Source: JANRKT01 sp033763355
Lineage (GTDB): Bacteria; Bacteroidota; Bacteroidia; Chitinophagales; Chitinophagaceae
Reading direction: 5' to 3'
Assembly: GCA_033763355.1 (NCBI GenBank)
Contig: JANRKT010000261.1
Coordinates: forward strand, 1-5,342
Length of the DNA: 5,342 nt
The notes under the pieces are model-generated. The model did not search any database and was not told where the DNA came from. It saw nothing but the letters and a program-made list of their open reading frames with translations. The translations under genes and the position numbers were made by a program. Each line of letters begins with the position of its first letter. Within the stretch, counting starts at the first letter, position 1. Positions 1 through 5,342 of this stretch are shown one piece after another.

Positions 1-3
1 AAC

Positions 4-858
4 ATGCTTATGAATTCCAGAGCGTCAAAAATGACAAGCTACATATATCTTTTGCTTGTTCCTGTTATTGCAGCCGGACTTGGATTTGGTGTAGGACATG
101 TAAGCTATAAGTTTTATTTGCCATTATGGTTACTGAACGCAGTTTTAATGACAATTGCTTCCTGGTCACTTGGCCTGAATGTTATCCGTCTGAAAAATGA
201 AAAAGAAAACAAACTTGCAACGGCTGCATTTTTTCTGATTGTACCGTGGATTTTAATTTCAATGTTTGCCGGATTAGGCCCTCCCCCGGATACAGCTGCA
301 GCGTGGACAGCCCTGGCAAAAGAACAGCAAGTGCGGTACCTTATGCTTGTTATCAGTGGTGTGTTTATCGCTTTTGGATTTGCAGGTTTAAGGGACAGGC
401 TTAAAACAAAAGGAGAAAATTTTTTTTCACTGCTTGGTTTGACGGCAATATTGATTGCCATTCCCCTGTTTATTATCAATATGCTTTACTGGGGGTTTTA
501 TCTGAGCGAATTATTCAGAATTAAGGCAACTGCCAATGCAACGGGTTTTCCCGACTGGTTTTTACCAATAAAACAACTATTTGGATTAATTTCTGTAACA
601 GAAGTAGCGTTGACATATTTTGCAACATTTGCTCTTGTCCTGGCTATGAGAAAAGTTGGCTGGCTAAGCAAAACTTCCGGTTTCATTTATATTCTGTTCA
701 GCCTGCTGGCTTTCTTAATAATCGTTTTATCTGTTTTTTTTACAGAAACGCTTAAGATTCCAGCGTTTGCTGTATCCATTCCGGCATTTCCATTTCTTAT
801 GCCTTATTTCATTGGTGTTAACCTGCTGCGACAAGCTGGAAAAACTGAAACAGGATAA
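4..858 (+). CDS. Polytopic membrane protein of unknown function, about 8 helices
   Basis: I do not recognise this family. The 284-residue product is almost entirely hydrophobic, with about eight likely transmembrane segments near residues 12-32, 41-61, 72-92, 111-128, 142-168, 195-215, 225-247 and 255-275. Short charged loops separate them (for example RLKNEKENK at 62-70 and LRDRLKTKGEN at 129-139). A loop with GPPPDTAAAW (92-101) follows the third segment. There is no signal peptide, enzyme motif or transporter signature that I can name. The reading frame is open to the left edge, so the true start may lie outside the window; inside it the choices are ATGs at 4, 10 and 34, and M10 just before the first helix is plausible. 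The next gene starts 233 bases downstream, so an operon link is not obvious. It is very probably a real inner-membrane gene, but its role is unknown. Confidence 0.8.
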   Translation: MLMNSRASKMTSYIYLLLVPVIAAGLGFGVGHVSYKFYLPLWLLNAVLMTIASWSLGLNVIRLKNEKENKLATAAFFLIVPWILISMFAGLGPPPDTAAAWTALAKEQQVRYLMLVISGVFIAFGFAGLRDRLKTKGENFFSLLGLTAILIAIPLFIINMLYWGFYLSELFRIKATANATGFPDWFLPIKQLFGLISVTEVALTYFATFALVLAMRKVGWLSKTSGFIYILFSLLAFLIIVLSVFFTETLKIPAFAVSIPAFPFLMPYFIGVNLLRQAGKTETG

Positions 859-1091
859 ATTAAGACTAAAACAGCAGCCAACAAATGCATCCACCCTTCC
901 CAAAATAGCCCAAGTATACAGTGAAGCTTTGTGAGTAGTGTACTTGTTCTATTGAGGAGAGGCAATTCGGTTAAACAAACAATCTTCCTGCATTTTTTTA
1001 ACCGGTGCAGCGGATTCATTAATTTTACTTCATCTCAGATATAGCACAAGTACGCAAACAGCAGTATTAACAAAGGAATAAAATAAATACG
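859..1091. other. Intergenic region, no gene seen
   Basis: This 233-base gap separates the two membrane-protein genes. A minus-strand open frame across 804-1019 overlaps the end of the upstream gene, gives a protein unlike any family I know, and is not believed. A purine-rich AAAGGA at 1072-1077 lies 14 bases before the ATG at 1092, which is distant for a ribosome site. TAATTTTA at 1020-1027 resembles the Bacteroidota -7 element TAnnTTTG with its last base wrong, but has no clear TTG partner about 20 bases upstream. The promoter of the 1092-2287 pair is probably here but cannot be placed with confidence. Confidence 0.5.
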
Positions 1092-1532
1092 ATGAAGACT
1101 CTTCTTAATATCAGAAAAAGCCCGCATGGGCTGCTTTTGTTTACATCAATTGCTTTACTGTTTGCACTTACCTTACGTCCAATTGCTAACATAGATTTTC
1201 AGGGCAGAACCATGTTTGGCCTTCCATCAGAAAGCATGGGCTGGATAATTCCCTTGTTTCTTCTTTTATTCTGGCTGCTTTACCTGCTCACAAAGAACTT
1301 TCTTTATTCCATAACTATTTCCCGTGCACATGTTCTTATAACTGTTATTTCTGCGCTTCTTTTTTTTGTGGCTGTTCTTTATATTGGTATTAGCCCATCT
1401 CAATATATAAGAGACCGGCACGAATTAGCTGGTAATGCAATGCAAATACTGACTATGATATTTATTTTCGGGCAACTCATATATGTTGCCAATGTTTTAT
1501 TGGGACTTTTTTACAAAAAACAAATAAACTGA
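1092..1532 (+). CDS. Small 4-helix membrane protein of unknown function, paired with the beta-lactamase gene
   Basis: The family of this 146-residue protein is not recognised. It has four likely membrane helices, near residues 13-30, 49-66, 78-98 and 116-140, and basic residues at both ends (MKTLLNIRKS at the start, YKKQIN at the end), which fits an inner-membrane protein with both ends in the cytoplasm. The loop between helices 1 and 2 (30-48) carries the few polar residues, and the loop after helix 3 holds SPSQYIRDRHEL (101-112). No catalytic or binding motif is visible. The start is the first ATG in a frame preceded by A-rich sequence. The stop is only 23 bases before the metallo-beta-lactamase gene, so the two are likely co-transcribed. 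Whether it helps the enzyme, or is merely next to it, cannot be told from sequence. Confidence 0.75.
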   Translation: MKTLLNIRKSPHGLLLFTSIALLFALTLRPIANIDFQGRTMFGLPSESMGWIIPLFLLLFWLLYLLTKNFLYSITISRAHVLITVISALLFFVAVLYIGISPSQYIRDRHELAGNAMQILTMIFIFGQLIYVANVLLGLFYKKQIN

Positions 1533-1555
1533 TACCGGCGGCAATTTTATACAAC

Positions 1556-2287
1556 ATGATGCGGGCATTAGCAACCACAATCATTTTACTGTTTCCTTTA
1601 AAAAACATTTTCGGTCAGCATTCAGACAGCAGCCTGAAAATTTCTCCCCTGACGGGTAACTTTTTTGTTTATACAACATATAATATTTATAAAGGGAACC
1701 GGATACCGGCAAACGGGATGTATCTTATAACCGACCATGGCGTAATCCTGTTTGACACGCCATGGGATACAACGCAATTTCAACCGTTGCTGGACAGTAT
1801 AAAGGTCAAACACAATAAAAATGCAGTGCTGTGTATTGCTACACACTTTCACGAAGACAGGACCGGGGGGCTTGAATATTATAAGCAGCAGGGCATTAAA
1901 ACTTATACCACCCGGCAAACTGATGAACTCAGCAGTAAAAGGGGCATGAAAAAAGCTGAATTTTTAATTGCCGCAGACACCGTTTTTAGAGTGGCTCAAT
2001 ATTCTTTTCAAACTTATTTTCCCGGACATGGCCATGCCCCGGACAACATTGTAATATGGTTTGAGAAAGAAAAAATACTTTACGGTGGTTGCCTGATAAA
2101 AAGTGTTGAGGATGGAAACCTTGGTAACTTATCGGATGCCAGTGCAAAAGATTATGCAGCAACAATTAAAAATGTTCAAAATAAATTTAAACGCCCGGAA
2201 TACATCATTACAGGGCATGGCGACTGGACAAGTACAAAATCCTTAACCCATACTTTAAAAATGGCGCAGGAACTCAAACGAAAATGA
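1556..2287 (+). CDS. bla: Subclass B1 metallo-beta-lactamase, BlaB-like, secreted
   Basis: This is a zinc enzyme that opens beta-lactam rings in the periplasm; the family usually hydrolyses penicillins, cephalosporins and carbapenems. The 243-residue length is typical. Residues 1 to about 20 form a signal peptide, probably cleaved at G20/Q21, with no lipobox cysteine. The mature part shows the B1 signatures in order: YTTYN (39-43), DTPW (67-70), HFHEDR (97-102), GHAPDN (159-164), GGCLIK (177-182), GN (190-191) and GHG (220-222). The expected ligands are present: His97, His99 and His160 for Zn1, and Asp101, Cys179 and His221 for Zn2. Lys182 and Asn191 match the substrate-contact positions Lys224 and Asn233 of standard numbering. 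Overall wording resembles BlaB of flavobacteria (for example TYFPGHGHAPDN and ILYGGC), which is a comparison from memory. ATGs at 1556 and 1559 are both possible starts. No BlaI/MecI or AmpR type regulator lies nearby, so expression may be constitutive. Actual substrates are unproven. Confidence 0.93.
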   Translation: MMRALATTIILLFPLKNIFGQHSDSSLKISPLTGNFFVYTTYNIYKGNRIPANGMYLITDHGVILFDTPWDTTQFQPLLDSIKVKHNKNAVLCIATHFHEDRTGGLEYYKQQGIKTYTTRQTDELSSKRGMKKAEFLIAADTVFRVAQYSFQTYFPGHGHAPDNIVIWFEKEKILYGGCLIKSVEDGNLGNLSDASAKDYAATIKNVQNKFKRPEYIITGHGDWTSTKSLTHTLKMAQELKRK

Positions 2288-2323
2288 CGAGGCAAGCTGA
2301 CGCTTTAAAAAATGATTTAAGAA

Positions 2324-3391
2324 TTACGCCTTATTTGTGTTATCATTCTTCAACCCGAAAAGCGGCCTGATGAAGTTTACCCTTTTAATAATGAACTCGT
2401 AAAAAGCTAAACTTCCTGATACGGTAAATGCCAAAACTAAAATGAATTTCAGGTGAACTTCAATATCCGGCGGAAACAAGAGCAAAGATGCCAGGAATAA
2501 AAAGATCATATGAACCATATAAACCGGGTAGGCGGCCTTGCTTAAATAGCGTAATACTTTGTCGGAATGATTTAAATATCTGTAACCAAATGCAAAAACT
2601 GAAAAGATCCAGCAGTTTGACTCGATGGCCAATAGTACATCGGGCGCCGTCATTTGAAATGGTAACATGCGCCGGGCGTATAATGAAATGGCAACCGCTA
2701 AAAACAACCACCCCCATTTCAACAGCATGTTCAGGAAAGAAGAACCACTCAGCACAAATAAAAAACCGGATAAGAATGCAAGCAGCCCCAGGAAGAACCC
2801 GTGCCATGTCATTGCATATAATTCGTATATAGCCGGATCAACCAGTAATACTTCAGCAACGAAGGCAGCAATGACTGCAACCAGACCCAAAGGACTGCTT
2901 AAACATTTCTTTATCCGGGTAACAATTCTTCCGTTTTCATTTCTTTTCAGGTAAAAGAAAAGCGGTGACAGGATGATGACATAAATAAAAATGTTGCCAA
3001 GGAACCACAGGTGTGCGGGGTTTGCATTGTAGTTTAACTCCCATTGATGATAGCGTTGCCAGATATACATGTGAATGGGAACGATAAAGAAAATGCCAAA
3101 CACAAAGGGGATAAAAATCCTCCCAGCCCGTTCTTTAAGCAGTTGTTTCCAGTTCCTGTTTTGAATGGCGAAATAAACCCCCATCCCGGATACAAAAAAC
3201 AAAAGCGGTATCCTCCATACATTCAGCATTGCCATAGGGATCCATAGTGTTGTCCAGGGTTTATCATTTGTAATAAACCCGATCATCATTCCCCATGGCT
3301 GAAAACCAATTGCGGTATGGTATAGCAAGAGCAGGCCGATAGCAATCACTCTCAGCCAATCAATATCGTATCTTCTGGCATTTACTGACAT
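2324..3391 (-). CDS. Membrane acyltransferase, family 3 (OpgC/OafA-like)
   Basis: This is an integral membrane O-acyltransferase of the acyltransferase-3 superfamily, whose members move acetyl or succinyl groups onto glucans, O-antigen or other envelope glycans. The 355-residue product has about ten hydrophobic segments. The family signature is clear at the N-terminus: RRYDIDWLR (6-14) followed by YHT, giving Arg14-X10-His25, the R-X10-H motif placed at the catalytic centre in this family. Further typical blocks are WRIPLLFFVSGM (59-70), the basic loop RAGRIFIPF (88-96), HLWFL (127-131) and YPVYMVHM (288-295). There is no fused SGNH domain. The form resembles the stand-alone OpgC-like acyltransferases common in Bacteroidota. 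The acceptor is unknown; no glycan-synthesis genes are nearby. It begins 28 bases after the ankyrin lipoprotein gene and is probably on the same transcript. Its 3' end converges on the beta-lactamase gene with 36 bases between. Confidence 0.9.
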   Translation of the reverse strand: MSVNARRYDIDWLRVIAIGLLLLYHTAIGFQPWGMMIGFITNDKPWTTLWIPMAMLNVWRIPLLFFVSGMGVYFAIQNRNWKQLLKERAGRIFIPFVFGIFFIVPIHMYIWQRYHQWELNYNANPAHLWFLGNIFIYVIILSPLFFYLKRNENGRIVTRIKKCLSSPLGLVAVIAAFVAEVLLVDPAIYELYAMTWHGFFLGLLAFLSGFLFVLSGSSFLNMLLKWGWLFLAVAISLYARRMLPFQMTAPDVLLAIESNCWIFSVFAFGYRYLNHSDKVLRYLSKAAYPVYMVHMIFLFLASLLLFPPDIEVHLKFILVLAFTVSGSLAFYEFIIKRVNFIRPLFGLKNDNTNKA

Positions 3392-3419
3392 GCTGTTTAT
3401 ATTTTTGAGGTCAATTAAT

Positions 3420-4010
3420 TTATTTCAGCATCGCTGCAATCTCCGGCCGTGTGTTTTTAATGTACGCATAGTCCAGTTTCAGTCCCATTGGTTCAAGCAT
3501 TTTACCCAACCCGTCATAGGCATTCTTAACATCAGTAAACGGACCGGCCACAGCTTCATAAGCTGTTTGGCCATATACGTTCTTTATCGTTTTGTCAGCG
3601 CCTTTATCGAGTAACATCCTGACAATTGCGGGGCGGCAAAAGAATGAAGCGGTAATCAGCGCTGTAGAAGCTTCCTTATTCCGGAAATCCAGATCAGCCC
3701 CTGCATCAATAAGGGCTTTAGCCATTTCTGTTTTACCAAACAGGCAGACGCTTATCAACGGGCTTGACCCTCCGAAAGGGTCTTTTTCATTAATGTTGGA
3801 ACCTGCTGCAATATGTTGCTTCAGCGCTTCCATATTGCCTGTCACTACTGCCGTATGAATATCAATTTTAGGGGGCTTCACCCTGGTTTGAGAAACAGCG
3901 GCATTTTTGCCGGGATCTTTTTTTTGCTGGCAAGAAGCCATTATTGACAGAAAGGACAGAAAAGTAATGGCAATAACTGTCCTGAGCGAATTGTTAATTT
4001 GCTTTTTCAT
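3420..4010 (-). CDS. Ankyrin-repeat lipoprotein
   Basis: This is a membrane-anchored protein that probably acts through protein binding; no enzyme domain is seen. Residues 1-27 form a lipoprotein signal with a basic start (MKKQINNSLR), a hydrophobic core and a lipobox ending MASC, so Cys27 should be lipidated. A short linker (28-48) is followed by about three ankyrin repeats near 51-80, 81-114 and 115-147, then a degenerate fourth beginning QTAYE (148-152). Ankyrin marks include IHTAVVTGNMEALKQHIAAG (51-70), ALIDAGADLDFRN (99-111) and MLLDKGADKTIKN (132-144). The C-terminal part (155-196) is not recognised. The residues after the cysteine, QQKKD, hold only one acidic residue. It sits 47 bases after the regulator gene and 28 bases before the acyltransferase gene. 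No promoter is apparent in the 47-base gap, which supports read-through from the regulator. Confidence 0.88.
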   Translation of the reverse strand: MKKQINNSLRTVIAITFLSFLSIMASCQQKKDPGKNAAVSQTRVKPPKIDIHTAVVTGNMEALKQHIAAGSNINEKDPFGGSSPLISVCLFGKTEMAKALIDAGADLDFRNKEASTALITASFFCRPAIVRMLLDKGADKTIKNVYGQTAYEAVAGPFTDVKNAYDGLGKMLEPMGLKLDYAYIKNTRPEIAAMLK

Positions 4011-4057
4011 TGTTTATGATATTTAATGTTTAAGAATCTAAGAGATGGTCAGGGGTA

Positions 4058-4264
4058 TTATTCTTCTTTATATTCTAAAATATCTGCAGGCTGACAGTCC
4101 AGCGCCTTGCAGATGGCTTCAAGTGTACTAAACCGTATCGCTTTTGCTTTGCCGGTTTTTAAGATGGAAAGATTGGCCAGTGTCAATCCAACTTTTTCAG
4201 AAAGCTCATTTAATGACATTTTTCTTTTGGCCATCATTACGTCAAGGTTTACTATAATCGGCAT
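4058..4264 (-). CDS. YozG-like helix-turn-helix transcriptional regulator (XRE/Cro-CI type)
   Basis: This is a small DNA-binding protein of 68 residues made of one Cro/CI-type helix-turn-helix domain of the HTH_26 kind. After MPIIVNLDVMMAKRKM, the recognition region runs SLNELSEKVGLTLANLSILK (17-36), where the second helix and turn (LSEKVGLT) and the recognition helix (LANLSILKTG) fit the family. The tail RFSTLEAICKALDCQPADIL (44-63) is the hallmark of YozG-type proteins. Such regulators usually sit beside a DUF2975 membrane protein, as in the Bacillus yoaS-yozG pair, and the same holds here: the gene begins just 3 bases after the DUF2975 stop codon, so translation is probably coupled. The regulator is the natural candidate to bind the inverted repeats at 4858-4904 and control its own operon. 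That role is inference. Confidence 0.92.
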   Translation of the reverse strand: MPIIVNLDVMMAKRKMSLNELSEKVGLTLANLSILKTGKAKAIRFSTLEAICKALDCQPADILEYKEE

Positions 4265-4267
4265 GGT

Positions 4268-4822
4268 TTATACGGTTAATTCGTTTTCAGACTGGATTTC
4301 GATTCCTCTCCTAAAAATCTGTGCAATTACAAAAAGGGTGACACCCATCAACAGCCATACATCAGCTCCGCCCAGTCGTAAATTTTGGGTATCGGGCATT
4401 GGCACTCCCTGACTCACTAACCACTCGGTATATTTAACTCCCCACCAGGTGAACAATGCTATACCCAAAGCCAGGTATGATACGTTAAGTATAAAGCGCC
4501 TTACTTCATTGTTGAATGGTTGAGCCAAATTCACTTTTTTATCGTGCAGGATCTTTATGACCTGGTAAAACATAATAGCCTTCAATACTCCGGCAATACT
4601 GATATAGGATGTTTCTGCCAAAAAATGCCCGGGATCATATTTATAAAGGGCTGACAGATCATTTCCTTCCCAAAATGTAGCCGCGTTAATTGGGTTTATC
4701 ACCAACGTATAAAAAGCACTGAATATAGAGCCGCCGGCTTCAATACATACGCCTATAAATATTATCCACGAAAGGACATACAGTATTTTCAATACCTGCT
4801 TTGTACTAATTTTAATTTCCAT
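4268..4822 (-). CDS. DUF2975 family membrane protein
   Basis: This 184-residue integral membrane protein belongs to the DUF2975 family (YoaS-like), whose biochemical role is not known. Four membrane segments are likely, near residues 9-33, 67-91, 109-130 and 152-170. Family marks are the QPFNNEVRRFI stretch (101-111) leading into the third helix, and the C-terminal VIAQIFRRGIEIQSENELTV (165-184), which matches the usual ending of an Ile-Phe-arginine stretch followed by a Glu-Asn/Asp-Leu-Thr motif. A long loop (about 40-66) separates the first two helices. It is the first gene of the minus-strand run and is followed after 3 bases by its customary helix-turn-helix partner. In such pairs the membrane protein is often supposed to sense or restrain the regulator; this is not shown here. 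The ATG lies about 21 bases after the predicted transcription start and has no Shine-Dalgarno sequence, as is usual in Bacteroidota. Confidence 0.9.
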   Translation of the reverse strand: MEIKISTKQVLKILYVLSWIIFIGVCIEAGGSIFSAFYTLVINPINAATFWEGNDLSALYKYDPGHFLAETSYISIAGVLKAIMFYQVIKILHDKKVNLAQPFNNEVRRFILNVSYLALGIALFTWWGVKYTEWLVSQGVPMPDTQNLRLGGADVWLLMGVTLFVIAQIFRRGIEIQSENELTV

Positions 4823-4849
4823 AATAGTTCAGTTTGAAAAGTGATACTG

Positions 4850-4880
4850 CAAATATAAATAAATATTTATTGAAAAACAA
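4850..4880 (-). promoter_or_regulatory. Bacteroidota-type promoter of the DUF2975-HTH operon
   Basis: Read on the minus strand, TATATTTG (complement of 4850-4857) matches the Bacteroidota -7 consensus TAnnTTTG at every fixed position. A TTG (complement of 4878-4880) lies 20 bases upstream, the expected place for the -33 element. Transcription would begin near 4843-4845, leaving a leader of about 21 bases before the ATG at 4822. The spacer is wholly A and T except one C-G pair. Confidence 0.72.
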
Positions 4881-4904
4881 TAAAAATTTATCAAAAAAGA
4901 TAAA
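4858..4904. promoter_or_regulatory. Three phased AT-rich inverted repeats, candidate operators
   Basis: Three dyads are visible. The first is the perfect 14-base palindrome AATAAATATTTATT at 4858-4871, within the promoter spacer. The second is TTTATTG, five bases, CAATAAA at 4866-4884, over the -33 element. The third is TTTATC, six bases, GATAAA at 4887-4904, just upstream. All share TTTAT/ATAAA half-sites. Their centres (4864.5, 4875 and 4895.5) are 10.5 and 20.5 bases apart, that is one and two helix turns. This would suit several dimers of the YozG-like regulator on one DNA face. The high AT content makes chance dyads fairly likely, so function is inferred. Confidence 0.4.
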
Positions 4905-4930
4905 ATACTAAAAATCATTGCAAACCTGCC

Positions 4931-4950
4931 TATGCAAGTCTGCCTGCATA
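4931..4950. repeat. Short inverted repeat TATGCA / TGCATA
   Basis: TATGCA at 4931-4936 and its exact complement TGCATA at 4945-4950 flank an 8-base loop. Each arm is preceded by CTGCC (4926-4930 and 4940-4944 nearby), giving a partly tandem look. It lies about 70 bases upstream of the operon promoter and 200 bases upstream of the DUF1801 gene. It could be a regulator site or chance; no T-run follows, so it is not a terminator. Confidence 0.2.
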
Positions 4951-5153
4951 AGCCAGTATAGCAAAAACTACATGCCGTTGCGGGAAACAACATGAAAATA
5001 CCTGATTCAACACCCGGCGCTACGGGATATTTCAATTGAATTTTTAACTTCAGCAAAGAAGAGTACCCTGGTGATATAGTTTATGAATGGATTGGGTGGC
5101 TATCAGCGCCAAAAATTAAAGCATCAAAGAGGTCAAAATAAATACAGCAAAAC

Positions 5154-5342
5154 ATGAAAAACGAACCCAGTATAACAACAGGGATTTCTGAGCCCGGAAG
5201 AGTAGATGAGTTTATGCAAAACCTGGTTTACCCCCTGAAGGATGTGCTGCAATATTTCAGGAAATTTATTTTACGTGTGCACCCGGAAATTGGTGAAGGC
5301 ATTTTTTATAATGCCCCTGTATTTTATTATACCGGAAAAATG
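5154..5342 (+). CDS. DUF1801-type (YdhG-like) protein, N-terminal part only
   Basis: An open frame starts at the ATG at 5154 and runs without a stop to the window end, giving the first 63 residues (MKNEPSITTG ... FYNAPVFYYTGKM). The wording VDEFMQNLVYPLKDVLQYFR (17-36), then a Pro-Glu-Ile-Gly-Glu stretch (44-48) and YNAPVFYYTGKM (52-63), matches the usual start of small cytoplasmic DUF1801 proteins, which commonly show a pattern like WNAPxFxYTGxM at the same place. The family is about 120-150 residues long, so roughly half is missing. Some relatives (YdhG of Bacillus) have been described as iron-chaperone-like, but most are uncharacterised, so no function is assigned. The gene is divergent from the DUF2975 operon. 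The start is preceded by A-rich sequence and a distant AAAGAGG. Confidence 0.8.
   Translation, partial: MKNEPSITTGISEPGRVDEFMQNLVYPLKDVLQYFRKFILRVHPEIGEGIFYNAPVFYYTGKM

Larger units (their letters stand above)
4823..5153. other. Intergenic region between divergent genes, holding the operon promoter
   Basis: This 331-base stretch separates the minus-strand DUF2975 operon from the plus-strand DUF1801 gene. Its left third (4851-4915) is extremely AT-rich and holds the promoter and operator-like repeats described separately. A short inverted repeat lies at 4931-4950. The rest (4951-5153) has normal composition with no recognised gene, RNA or plus-strand promoter of the TAnnTTTG type. A minus-strand frame across 4829-5056 (75 codons) runs through the promoter, looks like no family, and is taken as chance. 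TTCAATTGAA at 5031-5040 is a 10-base palindrome of unknown meaning. Confidence 0.6.

Noticed and set aside
804..1019. Minus-strand open frame of 71 codons across the first intergenic region
   Set aside because: It overlaps the end of the upstream membrane-protein gene, has no recognisable family or sensible start region, and its composition is cysteine- and leucine-rich in the manner of a random frame.
1020..1027. TAATTTTA as a -7 element for the 1092-2287 gene pair
   Set aside because: It misses the final G of TAnnTTTG and has no TTG about 20 bases upstream, only a T-run; too weak to call.
2288..2323. Terminator between the convergent beta-lactamase and acyltransferase genes
   Set aside because: The only hairpin seen has a 4-base stem (AAGC/GCTT) and is not followed by a T-run on either strand.
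2460..2954. Several open frames on both strands inside the acyltransferase gene
   Set aside because: The acyltransferase frame carries clear family motifs along its full length; the others show none and are shadows of it.
4011..4057. Separate promoter for the ankyrin lipoprotein gene
   Set aside because: No TAnnTTTG-like element is found on the minus strand in this gap; the best match, TAGATTCT, lacks two of the fixed bases.
4829..5056. Minus-strand open frame of 75 codons upstream of the DUF2975 gene
   Set aside because: It runs straight through the predicted promoter and the AT-rich dyads, and its hydrophobic tail (FYCFSINIYLYLQY) is what translated AT-rich DNA gives. No family is recognised.

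Overview
The window looks like an ordinary chromosomal stretch from a member of the Bacteroidota, most likely a Chitinophagaceae-type soil or freshwater relative; this assignment is inference. The reasons are a good match to the Bacteroidota promoter pattern (TTG, 20 bases, TAnnTTTG), A-rich start regions without Shine-Dalgarno sequences, a BlaB-type subclass B1 metallo-beta-lactamase like those of flavobacteria, and moderately AT-rich coding sequence. No RNA genes, CRISPR arrays, insertion sequences or phage genes were seen.

Left part, plus strand (1-2287): an eight-helix membrane protein of unknown function, a 233-base gap, then a close pair made of a small four-helix membrane protein and a secreted metallo-beta-lactamase with all its zinc ligands. 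The 23-base gap suggests the pair is co-transcribed.

Middle and right part, minus strand (2324-4822): read in the direction of transcription, this is a DUF2975 membrane protein, a YozG-like small helix-turn-helix regulator starting 3 bases after it, an ankyrin-repeat lipoprotein, and a membrane acyltransferase of family 3. All gaps are 47 bases or less, so one transcript is possible. The metallo-beta-lactamase and acyltransferase genes converge with 36 bases between them.

The run starts from a well-formed promoter (4850-4880). Three AT-rich inverted repeats lie over and just behind it, with centres 10.5 and 20.5 bases apart. This fits operator sites on one face of the helix, perhaps for the regulator encoded in the same operon. 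That is the most interesting non-coding structure here, but its AT-richness makes chance a real alternative.

Right edge, plus strand (5154-5342): the first 63 codons of a DUF1801-type protein, cut by the window end. I see no convincing new biological system. The points worth a second look are the phased operator-like repeats, the beta-lactamase and its small membrane-protein partner, and the four-gene minus-strand run.
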